Both the position numbers and the translations under genes were made by a program. Shown here piece by piece: positions 26,446-34,040 of a stretch of 64,000 nt of DNA (the first letter of the stretch is position 1; each line of letters starts with the position of its first letter). The notes beneath the pieces were generated by a model. That model was not told where the DNA came from. It worked only from the letters and a program-made list of their open reading frames with translations, and made no database searches. Origin of the DNA: Marichromatium purpuratum 984 (GTDB lineage Bacteria; Pseudomonadota; Gammaproteobacteria; Chromatiales; Chromatiaceae); assembly GCF_000224005.2 (NCBI RefSeq), contig NZ_CP007031.1:1579001-1643000 (forward strand). Reading direction: 5' to 3'.

Positions 26446-27959
26446 TCCTCCCGAAGGTGCTTGAGGTCGCGTTCGAGGATGCGTCTGGACCAGGCGATGA
26501 TCGGGATCAGCGCCGGGTTGTGGGCATAGGGATCGGTGAGTTGCGCGAACAGGGGGTGGCAGTCCTGCGCCAGCCGATCGATGTAGCGCAGCCGCGCGTT
26601 GCGCCAGTCGGTGAAGGTGGCCGGGTCGGCGAGGATGTCGAGGATCATCGGCTCGGTGCGGCTGTAGAAGCGCTGCTCGGCGATCGAGGGCAGGGCGGGG
26701 TTGCCGAGTCCGGGCAGCTCCCTGTGGTGGCTGCCCTTCTTCTGCTTGCCCTGCGCGGCGAAGCGGAGCGCATTCTGTAGTGCGCCCTTCGCCCGCAGCC
26801 CGAGCTCGACCAACTGGTGCAGCCGGGTGTCGACCGCGTTCCACCCGGCGCCCAGGGTGATCAGTTCGTGTCGCCGCTCCAGCACCGACGCCTGCTTGTT
26901 GCGATAGCCGCCGACGAGTAGGCGCAAGGGTGCATCCTCCTCCAGCGCGCCGAACTGGGTGACGGTGAGCGGCGGGCGCGCGCCCTCGCCCTTGGCCGAT
27001 TGCCGCGCGATCGCCAGCTCGCTCAGTCGGGTCCAGGCTGGTGCGGTGGTAGTGAAGGAGGTGAACCGCTGCTCCAGCTTGCCCGCCTTCGCGCGGGTCT
27101 CGACGGCGCCGTGCGGGTGCGGCCACAGCCCGTCGACGGTGAACTTGAACTTCTCCTTGCGGAAGCCGAGATAACGCGGCCCAGCGTCGATGCCGAGTAG
27201 GTCGCAGGGACCGGGTTCGGTCGCGACCAGCTCGACGTGTGCCGGTTGCCAGAGCAGCCCGCGCACCACCCCGATCTGGTTCCACTGGATGGTCGACTGC
27301 GCGGTGATCGGCTCGACCCAGGTCGGGCGATCGCGGGCGTGGTCCGGTTGCCAGCTGGGCAGCAGCCGCTGCAGCCGCGGCCGGGTGAGCACGTTGGACC
27401 AGACCTGGAGGCGCAGATCGGCGGCATCGACCAGCACGGTGATCGGCGCCCCGCCGCGCAGGCTGCCCTGGAAGCCGCCGCCGAAGCTGGGGCAGTTTGA
27501 CGCTTGGTGGAACAGGGCGATGGCTGCGATCGGTGCGCTGAGCGCCCGAACCTCGCCGGGGGCGTTGAAGAAGGCGTGGTTGTTGCCCTCGGGCAGCCCG
27601 ATCAACAGCTTCTGGATCGGCGTGACCTCCTTGGCGCTGACCCCACGGGTCTGCATGAAGGGCTGGGTCGGGTGGTCGAGCTGGAACCAGTCGAGGACCT
27701 CGGCAATGGCGTGCTCGAACGCGGCGGGGTCGAGCGGTTGGTCGAGCTGTTCGAACAGGGCCTCGTCGTCCTCGGGCGTGAACAGCGCCTGGGTCAGGCA
27801 CACCAGCAGTTGCAGCGCGGCCAGCTCCAGGTCGTCGCGCGGCAGGCTCAGCCGCCACGCGCCCGGTTCGCAGAGGAGTTCGCGGTAGGTGAGGAGACGG
27901 AAGTCGCCGGTGCCGTGGTGGTCGCGTACCGGGATCCAGGGGGATTGGAGCAGGTCCAT
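26442..27959 (-). CDS. cas8e: Cascade large subunit Cas8e (Cse1/CasA)
   Basis: Cas8e recognises the PAM and recruits Cas3. The 505-residue length is typical. Landmarks are the N-terminal MDLLQSPWIPV, QPFMQTRGVSAKEVTPIQKL (L1 loop region), the GNNHAFFN stretch, CPSFGGGFQGSLRGG and a C-terminal four-helix bundle. It is the first gene of a tightly overlapping operon (cas8e-cse2-cas7e-cas5e-cas6e-cas1-cas2). It is separated from cas3 by 369 bp that hold a candidate promoter and a mini-array, which suggests separate control of Cascade and Cas3. Confidence 0.95.
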   Translation of the reverse strand: MDLLQSPWIPVRDHHGTGDFRLLTYRELLCEPGAWRLSLPRDDLELAALQLLVCLTQALFTPEDDEALFEQLDQPLDPAAFEHAIAEVLDWFQLDHPTQPFMQTRGVSAKEVTPIQKLLIGLPEGNNHAFFNAPGEVRALSAPIAAIALFHQASNCPSFGGGFQGSLRGGAPITVLVDAADLRLQVWSNVLTRPRLQRLLPSWQPDHARDRPTWVEPITAQSTIQWNQIGVVRGLLWQPAHVELVATEPGPCDLLGIDAGPRYLGFRKEKFKFTVDGLWPHPHGAVETRAKAGKLEQRFTSFTTTAPAWTRLSELAIARQSAKGEGARPPLTVTQFGALEEDAPLRLLVGGYRNKQASVLERRHELITLGAGWNAVDTRLHQLVELGLRAKGALQNALRFAAQGKQKKGSHHRELPGLGNPALPSIAEQRFYSRTEPMILDILADPATFTDWRNARLRYIDRLAQDCHPLFAQLTDPYAHNPALIPIIAWSRRILERDLKHLREE

Positions 27960-28066
27960 GCGTCAACTCTCCGTGACAGTGTCCGGGGCGATCGCGGACG
28001 CTGGGTGTCGACGCCGCCATCTCCTGGCATGCTCGGGCCATCGTCCTTGATCTCGCTTCTGACGCG

Positions 28067-28133
28067 AAGGTAATCGCCCCGTGCTAAAAGGTCAACGAAG
28101 CGTTTTACTGTTTTATCTTGCAGGCTCAAGGCG
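28067..28133 (-). promoter_or_regulatory. Probable cas8e operon promoter with an adjoining PAM-flanked target site
   Basis: On the minus strand TTGACC (28090-28095) and TACCTT (28067-28072) are 17 bp apart, a plausible -35/-10 pair about 100 bp before cas8e. A second possible pair is TTGAGC (28124-28129) and TAAAAC (28102-28107) with 16 bp spacing. The plus strand has AAG at 28098-28100 followed by CGTTTTACTGTTTTA. This equals the first 15 bases of the mini-array pseudo-spacer except at positions 6, 12 and 14. The target therefore touches one candidate promoter and covers the other. This is the AT-richest stretch of the intergenic region. Confidence 0.6.
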
Positions 28134-28198
28134 GAGACTTTGGGATCTGTCTCGCTCGCTACGTTTGTCGTGTCGTCGACGAAGCGTTTATGGTGGGC

Positions 28199-28289
28199 CG
28201 GTTCCCTCGTCTGTGAGGGATGATCCGCGTTTCACTGTGTGAGCCGCGAAGTGCGCGGATGGGTTCCCCGCATCAGCGGGGATGGCGGG
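28199..28289 (+). ncRNA. CreR-like degenerate mini-CRISPR (repeat-spacer-repeat)
   Basis: Two repeat-like segments align without gaps to the 29-nt crRNA-sense array repeat: 28199-28227 (17 of 29 identical) and 28261-28289 (20 of 29). The first keeps the six-pair hairpin by compensatory changes (CCCTCG with TGAGGG, one G-U pair) and a near-perfect 8-nt handle, ATGATCCG against ATGAACCG. The second keeps CCCCGC/GCGGGG exactly but has lost the handle, which is not needed at the last repeat. Between them are 33 nt, the array spacer length. A weak promoter is TTGTCG (28165-28170) and TTATGG (28188-28193), 17 bp apart. This matches known Cas-regulating RNAs (CreR); the function is inferred from its target. 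Confidence 0.7.
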
Positions 28290-28291
28290 GT

Positions 28292-28314
28292 AACGGGCGC
28301 TCCCCGCGCCCGTT
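28292..28314 (+). terminator. Hairpin after the mini-array, possible terminator
   Basis: AACGGGCG (28292-28299) pairs perfectly with CGCCCGTT (28307-28314) around a 7-nt loop. It begins 2 nt after the second degenerate repeat and lies 14 nt beyond the cas3 stop codon on the other strand. No U-tract follows on either strand, so termination is uncertain; it could serve both converging transcripts. Confidence 0.4.
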
Positions 28315-28328
28315 CTTGGCGGTGGGCT

Positions 28329-30944
28329 TCAGTCCAGGGGCTGGCGCGAGAGTCCGAGCCGGGTGTCGTAGATCAGCCCGCTTTGTGGGCAGCGCCAGCG
28401 GCCAGGGCCGATCGTCTCCATGTGGAGCGGGACCAGGCCGTGCTCGTCGCACGGGCAGTCGGCCAGCGTCGTTTTCTTCCAGCTGCTCGGCGCCGGGCAG
28501 GTGTTCAGCAGTCGCGCTTCCTCCCACGCCGGATCGGTGGCGGCGGGCAGGGGCTCGCCTTCGAGCGTGTGCCCGGTGTGATCGAGCAATAGCACGTCGA
28601 CACCCAGTTCGCCGTCGCGGGTGAGGGCGCGGGCCGGCTCGTCGTTGTCGCGGAATTGGGTCTGGTTGAGCCGTGTCAGTTGGATCGCCTTGTCGTTCGC
28701 GGCACGCTGCGCGTCGCGCCAGCCACAGTGGCAGCCATAGATGGCGTCCGGTTCGTCGTCCTGGGCCTGGTCGTCATAGACCGTCTCGATCCAGTCGCGA
28801 TAGGCCGCGGGAAAGCGCGCCTCGCTCCGCTCGCGGATCAGCCGCTCGGTGCGCCACAGCAGCCGGGCATCGCCGTAGATCAGTTGATGCAGCCCATAGT
28901 CTTCGGTGCCCTCGGGCGGCGCGAGCACGTTGCATCGAGGGGTCTCGAAACCTTTCGGTCTGGCGCGCGGGTGTCGATGCAGGCGACCGATGCGCTGGAA
29001 CAGCAGGTCGACCGGGCAGAGTTGGGTGATCAGCCAATCGAGGTCGAGGTCGAGGCTCTGCTCGATCACCTGAGTGGCGACGAGGATGCGCCCGCCGTCC
29101 TCGGCGGCGTCGCGACCATAGCGCTCGAGTACCCGCTGCTCGATGTCCTGGCGATCGCGCCGACGCAACCGGGCGTGGAACAGATCGACCGGCACCGCGT
29201 CCCGATCGCGCAGTTGCTGCGCGAGCCACTGGGCATCGTCGACCAGGTTCATCACCACTCCGACCCGTGCGCCTTGGCGCGCGGCCTCGATCAGCGCCTC
29301 GATCCCCGCTGTGTCGGGGCGCAGCCTGGGGTCGCGCCAGAGTTCGAGGGCGACGGTGCGGCCTGGGGGCTGTTCGGTCTCCGGCAGGCAGTCGGGTGTC
29401 GTTCGGTCGTCGCGCCACAGCGCGGGATAGACGGCGGGCGTCGTCGTGGCCGTCGCCGGCGTGTCGCGCCAGGTGTCGAGCAGGCGCTCGCGGATTCGGC
29501 TCGGCAGTGTCGCCGAGAGCAGGATGGCGCTGCCGCCGGTGGCGCGCTGGCGGCGCAACACCTCGTCGAGCAGTCCCTGCATGTAGGCGTCGTAGGCGTG
29601 GATCTCGTCGACGATCAGCACCGCGCGGTGCAGACCGAAGGCGCGGATGAAGTTGTGCCGCACCGGTAGCACCGAGAGCAGTACTTGGTCGATGGTGCAG
29701 ACCCCGAGCTGACCGAGGAAGACCCGCTTGCGGCTGCTGGCGAGCCAGTGCGCGCACTGTACGCTGGCCGGGGGCTGGGTGTCGGCGGCGCTGTGCGTGC
29801 CGCGCTCGACGAGTGTGCGGAACCGGGCGTTGAGGTCTCTGTGGCCATGGGCGAGCACCAGGTTGGCGTCATCGAAGGCGTGGCGGGCGAAGTCCGCGCA
29901 GCGCCCGAGCATGGCGTTGGCGGTGGCCTGGGTGGGCAGGGCGAAGACGATGGTCTCGGCCTCGCCCGCGGCAAGGAGCTGCCAGGCCAGCGCCAGGGCC
30001 GCCTCGGTCTTGCCGCTGCCGGTCGGGGCCTCGATCAGCGTCAGGCCGGGGCGCGCCGCATGTGATGCGTCGATCAGGGTCTGTACGCCGCGCGGGCGCT
30101 CGCCGTTGCGCAGCAGGGCGGTGAGCCCCGGATAGGGCCGCGACGCGCCGAGCAGGCCGAGCCGGTGCAGGAGCCCGGTGTCGCGGATGTGCTGGCGGCG
30201 GCATCGCCAATAGTCCGCGGCGGGCTCGCCCGGCGTGCGATAGGGGAAGTGGGCGCTGTCCGAGCCGATCCAGTCACACAGGCTGCAGAAGCCGGCGAGC
30301 AGGGCGCGGGCGCTGTCATCACAGGGTGGCGGCGAGTCGTCCGCGGTGATGCCCTGTTGTTCAAGGAAGAGGCTGGCCGCACGTGCCAGCCAATCGCGGC
30401 GGGCGGCGTGATCCTGGGCCTCGATGTCGGGGTCGGCGTAGCCGTCGAGGAGGGTCTTGGTGTCGTTGAGTCTGGGGTGCTCGTCGTCGAAGACCTCGCC
30501 GTGATGACCGGTGACGGCGCCGAGCCAGTCGCGCCAGTGAGGACAGCCCCGGCGGCGGCCCGGCACGGTCCGGGCGAGTTTGCGCCCGAGCGCATAGCCG
30601 ACGAGTCCGTGGTCGAACCTGCCGCAGCCGCTGGCCGGGCGCGCGGCGAGCGTCGGCCAGCTCAGGGGGAGGACGTCGGGTGCCTTGCACTGGAAGCAGG
30701 CGTGGAGCTTGCCGAGATCGTGCAGGGCGATGAAGTAGAGCACCCAGGCGTGGCGGCGCGCCGGGTCGGGCTCATCGGCAAAGGCCGTCGCGAAGGCCGC
30801 CTGGGTGCGCGGTGAGGCCGCCCACAGCTCGGCGGCGACCGCACAGACGTCGAGCGCGTGATGGACGAAGGGGTGCCAGGGCGGGTCGTGCTCGGCGGTG
30901 GTGTCGGCCTTGGCCCAGTAGTGGTTGAGTGTCGTCGTCTCCAT
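28329..30944 (-). CDS. cas3: CRISPR-associated helicase/nuclease Cas3
   Basis: Cas3 is recruited by Cascade and degrades the target from the R-loop. The 871-residue protein has an N-terminal HD nuclease domain (HDLGK at 75-79, GHHGE at about 146-150, CDWIGSD near 223). The SF2 helicase has APTGSGKT (306-313), DEIH (446-449), SATLP and QRIGRLHR (650-657). All catalytic residues are intact. The ATG at 30944 is preceded by GAGGAGG; an in-frame ATG at 30968 lacks this. It stands apart from the Cascade operon by 369 bp. Confidence 0.96.
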   Translation of the reverse strand: METTTLNHYWAKADTTAEHDPPWHPFVHHALDVCAVAAELWAASPRTQAAFATAFADEPDPARRHAWVLYFIALHDLGKLHACFQCKAPDVLPLSWPTLAARPASGCGRFDHGLVGYALGRKLARTVPGRRRGCPHWRDWLGAVTGHHGEVFDDEHPRLNDTKTLLDGYADPDIEAQDHAARRDWLARAASLFLEQQGITADDSPPPCDDSARALLAGFCSLCDWIGSDSAHFPYRTPGEPAADYWRCRRQHIRDTGLLHRLGLLGASRPYPGLTALLRNGERPRGVQTLIDASHAARPGLTLIEAPTGSGKTEAALALAWQLLAAGEAETIVFALPTQATANAMLGRCADFARHAFDDANLVLAHGHRDLNARFRTLVERGTHSAADTQPPASVQCAHWLASSRKRVFLGQLGVCTIDQVLLSVLPVRHNFIRAFGLHRAVLIVDEIHAYDAYMQGLLDEVLRRQRATGGSAILLSATLPSRIRERLLDTWRDTPATATTTPAVYPALWRDDRTTPDCLPETEQPPGRTVALELWRDPRLRPDTAGIEALIEAARQGARVGVVMNLVDDAQWLAQQLRDRDAVPVDLFHARLRRRDRQDIEQRVLERYGRDAAEDGGRILVATQVIEQSLDLDLDWLITQLCPVDLLFQRIGRLHRHPRARPKGFETPRCNVLAPPEGTEDYGLHQLIYGDARLLWRTERLIRERSEARFPAAYRDWIETVYDDQAQDDEPDAIYGCHCGWRDAQRAANDKAIQLTRLNQTQFRDNDEPARALTRDGELGVDVLLLDHTGHTLEGEPLPAATDPAWEEARLLNTCPAPSSWKKTTLADCPCDEHGLVPLHMETIGPGRWRCPQSGLIYDTRLGLSRQPLD

Positions 30945-31064
30945 GATGCTGCCTCCTCGCGTGGCCATGTGGGCGTGGCGTCGTTGCCGGTGCGTGCGAT
31001 CATGGCGCAGGCGCGCGGCGCGGGCCAGGTGGGGTGTCGAGAGGCTGTGGAGGGGCAGAGCGAG

Positions 31065-31541
31065 ATGGCGTGGTTGTCGATCCTGGTGCTGGTGACCTGG
31101 GCCAATGGCGCGCCGGTGGTGGCGCGGCTGGTGTTCGGGCGGCGGGGTTGTCGGGCGCTCGATGGTGGCGCGCGCTGGCGCGACGGGCGGGCGCTGCTCG
31201 GGCCGTCGAAGACCTGGCGCGGGGTGGGGACGGCGCTGGCGAGTACGCCCGTGGTGGCCTGGGCGCTGGGGGTCTCCCCCTTGCTCGGGCTGGGGGTGGC
31301 CGCAGCGGCGATGACCGGGGATCTGGCGACGAGCTTTCTCAAGCGTCGGCTGGGAGATCGGTCGAGCGCGGCGCGACCGGGGCTCGATCAGTTCGCCGAG
31401 GCGTTGTTGCCGACGCTGCTCGCGGTGGCGGTGCTCGGCGGTGGCTGGACGACGGTGGCGGCGGTGCTCGTCGGTTTCACCCTGATCGATCTGGCGCTGA
31501 CCCCGCTGATCGCGCGGTTGTGGCGGCGCTGGCGACGCTGA
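31065..31541 (+). CDS. CarS-like (CDP-archaeol synthase family) membrane protein
   Basis: The 158-residue protein has about four hydrophobic segments and the family pattern NGAPVVARLVFG, RALDGGARWRDGRALLGPSKTWRG, GDLATSFLKRRLG and DQFAEALLP. Archaeal CarS transfers CTP to unsaturated archaeol. Bacterial relatives carry the same DGG...GPSKTWRG motif, but their lipid substrate is not established. The gene is divergent from cas3 with 120 bp between starts. It is not a known part of CRISPR systems. Confidence 0.75.
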   Translation: MAWLSILVLVTWANGAPVVARLVFGRRGCRALDGGARWRDGRALLGPSKTWRGVGTALASTPVVAWALGVSPLLGLGVAAAAMTGDLATSFLKRRLGDRSSAARPGLDQFAEALLPTLLAVAVLGGGWTTVAAVLVGFTLIDLALTPLIARLWRRWRR

Positions 31542-31550
31542 GCCGGTGGC

Positions 31551-32540
31551 TCAGTCGGGCTGGAGGGTGTGGATGGTGATCTCGGGCGGGCAGTTGAGCC
31601 GGGCGTTGACCACCGAGGTGCCGGCACCGGTCGAGGTGTAGCCGACGAGCGCGCCGTAGCGCCAGGGGCCGGCGGCGAGCCGGCGCGGGCAGTGCGCGTC
31701 CCAGATCAGCGGGATGCCGCCGGGCAGACAGATCTGGCCGCCGTGGGTGTGACCGCTGAGCATCGCGGCGAAGCCGGCGTGGGCGGCCTGGCGGTAGATC
31801 TCCGGGGTGTGGGAGAGGAGGATCGCAGTCTCGTCCTCGGGGATCGCGCCGGCGACCTTGTCGAGGTTGTGGAGCTGGTAGTAGTGGGCGTCGTCGACCC
31901 CGGCGAGGTGCAGCCGCGCGCCGTCGCGCTCGAGGGTGACGGTCTCGTTGAGCAGGAAGCGGATGCCCAGGCACTCGAGTTCGGGCACCAGGCGCAGGCT
32001 GTCGTGGTTGCCGAGCACGGCGTAGACCGGTCCGTGCAGGGCGTCGCGGATCTCGCTCATGCCCTCGATCACCGCCGCGATCGGGCCGAAGGTGCGGGCG
32101 CGGTAGTCGCCGGTGAGGACGCAGAGATCGTAGTCGAGCCGACGCACGGCGGCGGCGATGGCGCGGGTGTTCTCTGCGGCCATGTCGACGTGCAGGTCGG
32201 TGAGGTGGAGGATGCGCATCCCGTGGAAAACGGGGGGCAGTCGGCGCAGCGCCAGCGGGTGCTCGACGAGGCGGTGACGATGGGCGTTGCGCCGGGCGCG
32301 ACCGTAGAGCCCGCTCAGACGCAGGCAGTGACGGATGGCGCCGTGCACCGAGTACCAGTTCTCGGGATAGAAGAAGTGGGCGCCGGGGCGGTTGAGCACG
32401 AACACCTCATGATCGCGCTCGAGCCCCAGGCGCTGGCGCAGATGGGTGCGCCCGAGCCGCGCGCGCAGCCCGTCGAGCGGCGTCTCGGCGGTGCTCGCCG
32501 GGGGTGGGGCTTGGACGGTGCTGGGGGCGGCGCTTGGCAT
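31551..32540 (-). CDS. Calcineurin-like metallophosphoesterase
   Basis: The 329-residue protein carries a complete set of metallophosphoesterase motifs: HLTDLHVD, LTGDY, LGNHD, SHTP and SGHTHGGQICLPGG. The last belongs to the YaeI-like group of membrane-associated phosphodiesterases. There is no signal peptide; residues 1-105 are an arginine-rich extension. The substrate is unknown. It converges on the CarS-like gene. Confidence 0.85.
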   Translation of the reverse strand: MPSAAPSTVQAPPPASTAETPLDGLRARLGRTHLRQRLGLERDHEVFVLNRPGAHFFYPENWYSVHGAIRHCLRLSGLYGRARRNAHRHRLVEHPLALRRLPPVFHGMRILHLTDLHVDMAAENTRAIAAAVRRLDYDLCVLTGDYRARTFGPIAAVIEGMSEIRDALHGPVYAVLGNHDSLRLVPELECLGIRFLLNETVTLERDGARLHLAGVDDAHYYQLHNLDKVAGAIPEDETAILLSHTPEIYRQAAHAGFAAMLSGHTHGGQICLPGGIPLIWDAHCPRRLAAGPWRYGALVGYTSTGAGTSVVNARLNCPPEITIHTLQPD

Positions 32541-32547
32541 CGCGGTC

Positions 32548-33105
32548 TCAGAACGGGTTGAGATGGGCCTTGCGGGTGAAGTCCATGTAACCGGCGCTCA
32601 CCCCCTGGCGCCAGCCGGCGCCGAAGCGGATCGGCGCGAGCACGGTGTCGCCCGACTGCAGATAGTTCACCCCGACCCCGCCGACGAAGTAGAGGCTGCC
32701 CTCGGCGCCGGGATAGCGCTGGAACAGCGCGTCGGGGGTCGCCAGCCGGTAGACCAGCACGAACACCTTGGCGGCGTTGGCACCGATGTCGAAGCCGATC
32801 GAGGGCCCCTGCCAGTAGACCGGACGGGTGTAGCCGTCTTTCATGTACAGCCGTCCCTTGCCGTAGCGCACCCCGACCCCGAGCGCGGCGCCGACCTCCT
32901 CGCCGGTGATATAGCCGTTGGGCTCACCCTGTTCGCGAAAGACCTTGCGCACCACGGTGCCGAGGTTCTCGGCGCCGTCGCCGAAGAAGGTCTCGAGGCT
33001 GTCGAGGATCTCCTGCTGGCGATAGGTTTGCTCGACGGCTGGCGCGAGTGCCGGGGCGAGGGCGAGGAGCAGGCAGAGGACGAGTCGAGGGGACAGGGCG
33101 GACAT
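32548..33105 (-). CDS. DUF1134 (EipA-like) periplasmic protein
   Basis: The 185-residue protein has a signal peptide (SPRLVLCLLLALAPALAPAVE) followed by the DUF1134 body: YITGEEVGAALGVGVRYGKG, WQGPSIGFDIGANAAKVFVLVY and VGGVGVNYLQSG. Members such as Brucella EipA are linked to envelope integrity; the molecular role is not known. The ATG at 33105 puts the signal peptide at the N-terminus and is preferred to the ATG at 33153. Its stop codon lies 7 bp before the metallophosphoesterase start, so the two are likely cotranscribed. Confidence 0.82.
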   Translation of the reverse strand: MSALSPRLVLCLLLALAPALAPAVEQTYRQQEILDSLETFFGDGAENLGTVVRKVFREQGEPNGYITGEEVGAALGVGVRYGKGRLYMKDGYTRPVYWQGPSIGFDIGANAAKVFVLVYRLATPDALFQRYPGAEGSLYFVGGVGVNYLQSGDTVLAPIRFGAGWRQGVSAGYMDFTRKAHLNPF

Positions 33106-33349
33106 GATGATCAACGGGCTCCCGTGATGACGATGTGGTCGCTGCCCCTCCATTCTGGGTCAATTCCCGCCGGATTGGTATGGCGCGGGCTGATCCCGCG
33201 GAGTAAATCGGGTTTTGCTTGCCTTTTCTGGATGTGCACTAATACTTGAGTGCGAAGGTAGGAAATTGGCCGTATCGTCCCGGCACGGAAGCCGACGGCT
33301 TGTGCCTGACCATCATGTTTCATTCAGTTATGCCCAGAGGATTCGCGCC

Positions 33350-33949
33350 ATGAGCAATGCAAGCACCTCTTCGATCAGCCCCGTGACCGGAATCCTGATG
33401 CTGTCGATTGCGTTGGGCCCCCTGGCCGCGCTCTCGCTCGGCAGCCGCTATGCCGACGAGGAGACGTTCGAGCGGGCCCGGGCAGGGTTGCAGAACGCGA
33501 CGCCGACCGATCGTTTCGCCCACTACGACAGCCTGCGCGATCCCTCCTATGGCGCCGCCAAGTCGATCACCGACATCACCCAGGGCTCGGGCCTGTTCAG
33601 TGAGTTGCAGGCGGCGATCGAGGCTGCCGGCGCCGAGGCGATGCTCTCCGAGGGGGGGCCCTACACGGTGTTCGCGCCGAGCAACGAGGCCTTCTCGCGC
33701 ATCCCCGCCGAGCAGCTCCAGGCGCTGCTCTCGGACAAGGAACGGCTCAATCAGGTGATCGCCGCGCATGTGGTGCCGGGGCGCCTGAGCCCGACCGAGC
33801 TGATGCAGCTCGAGAGCGCGCCGACGCTTTCGGGTGATCGCGTCGCGATCAGCGTGCCGGGGATGATCAAGGTCGGGGATGCGACCATCTCGCAGTCGAT
33901 CGCCGCGCGTAACGGTGTGGTGCACGTGATCGACCGCGTGCTGCTCTGA
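33350..33949 (+). CDS. Fasciclin (FAS1) domain protein
   Basis: The 199-residue protein has an N-terminal hydrophobic segment (GILMLSIALGPLAALSLGS) that anchors or exports it. One FAS1 domain follows (about 75-199) with GGPYTVFAPSNEAFSRIP and a final ARNGVVHVIDRVLL, the family's H1/H2 boxes. FAS1 domains mediate adhesion. The start ATG follows AGAGG. Upstream (33106-33349) is an AT-richer divergent region shared with the DUF1134 gene. Confidence 0.88.
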   Translation: MSNASTSSISPVTGILMLSIALGPLAALSLGSRYADEETFERARAGLQNATPTDRFAHYDSLRDPSYGAAKSITDITQGSGLFSELQAAIEAAGAEAMLSEGGPYTVFAPSNEAFSRIPAEQLQALLSDKERLNQVIAAHVVPGRLSPTELMQLESAPTLSGDRVAISVPGMIKVGDATISQSIAARNGVVHVIDRVLL

Positions 33950-34040
33950 TCCGTCCCGTCGCCGCCCACCGAGCTGGGCGATCCTTCCAGCAATCCCGAC
34001 GGCGGGGTCGCGGCCATCTGGTCGCGGCCCCGTCGTCGTT

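Noticed and set aside
30945-31541. The CarS-like gene as an accessory CRISPR component
   Set aside because: It is divergent from cas3 and its family is a lipid CDP-transferase family; nothing ties it to CRISPR beyond being adjacent.
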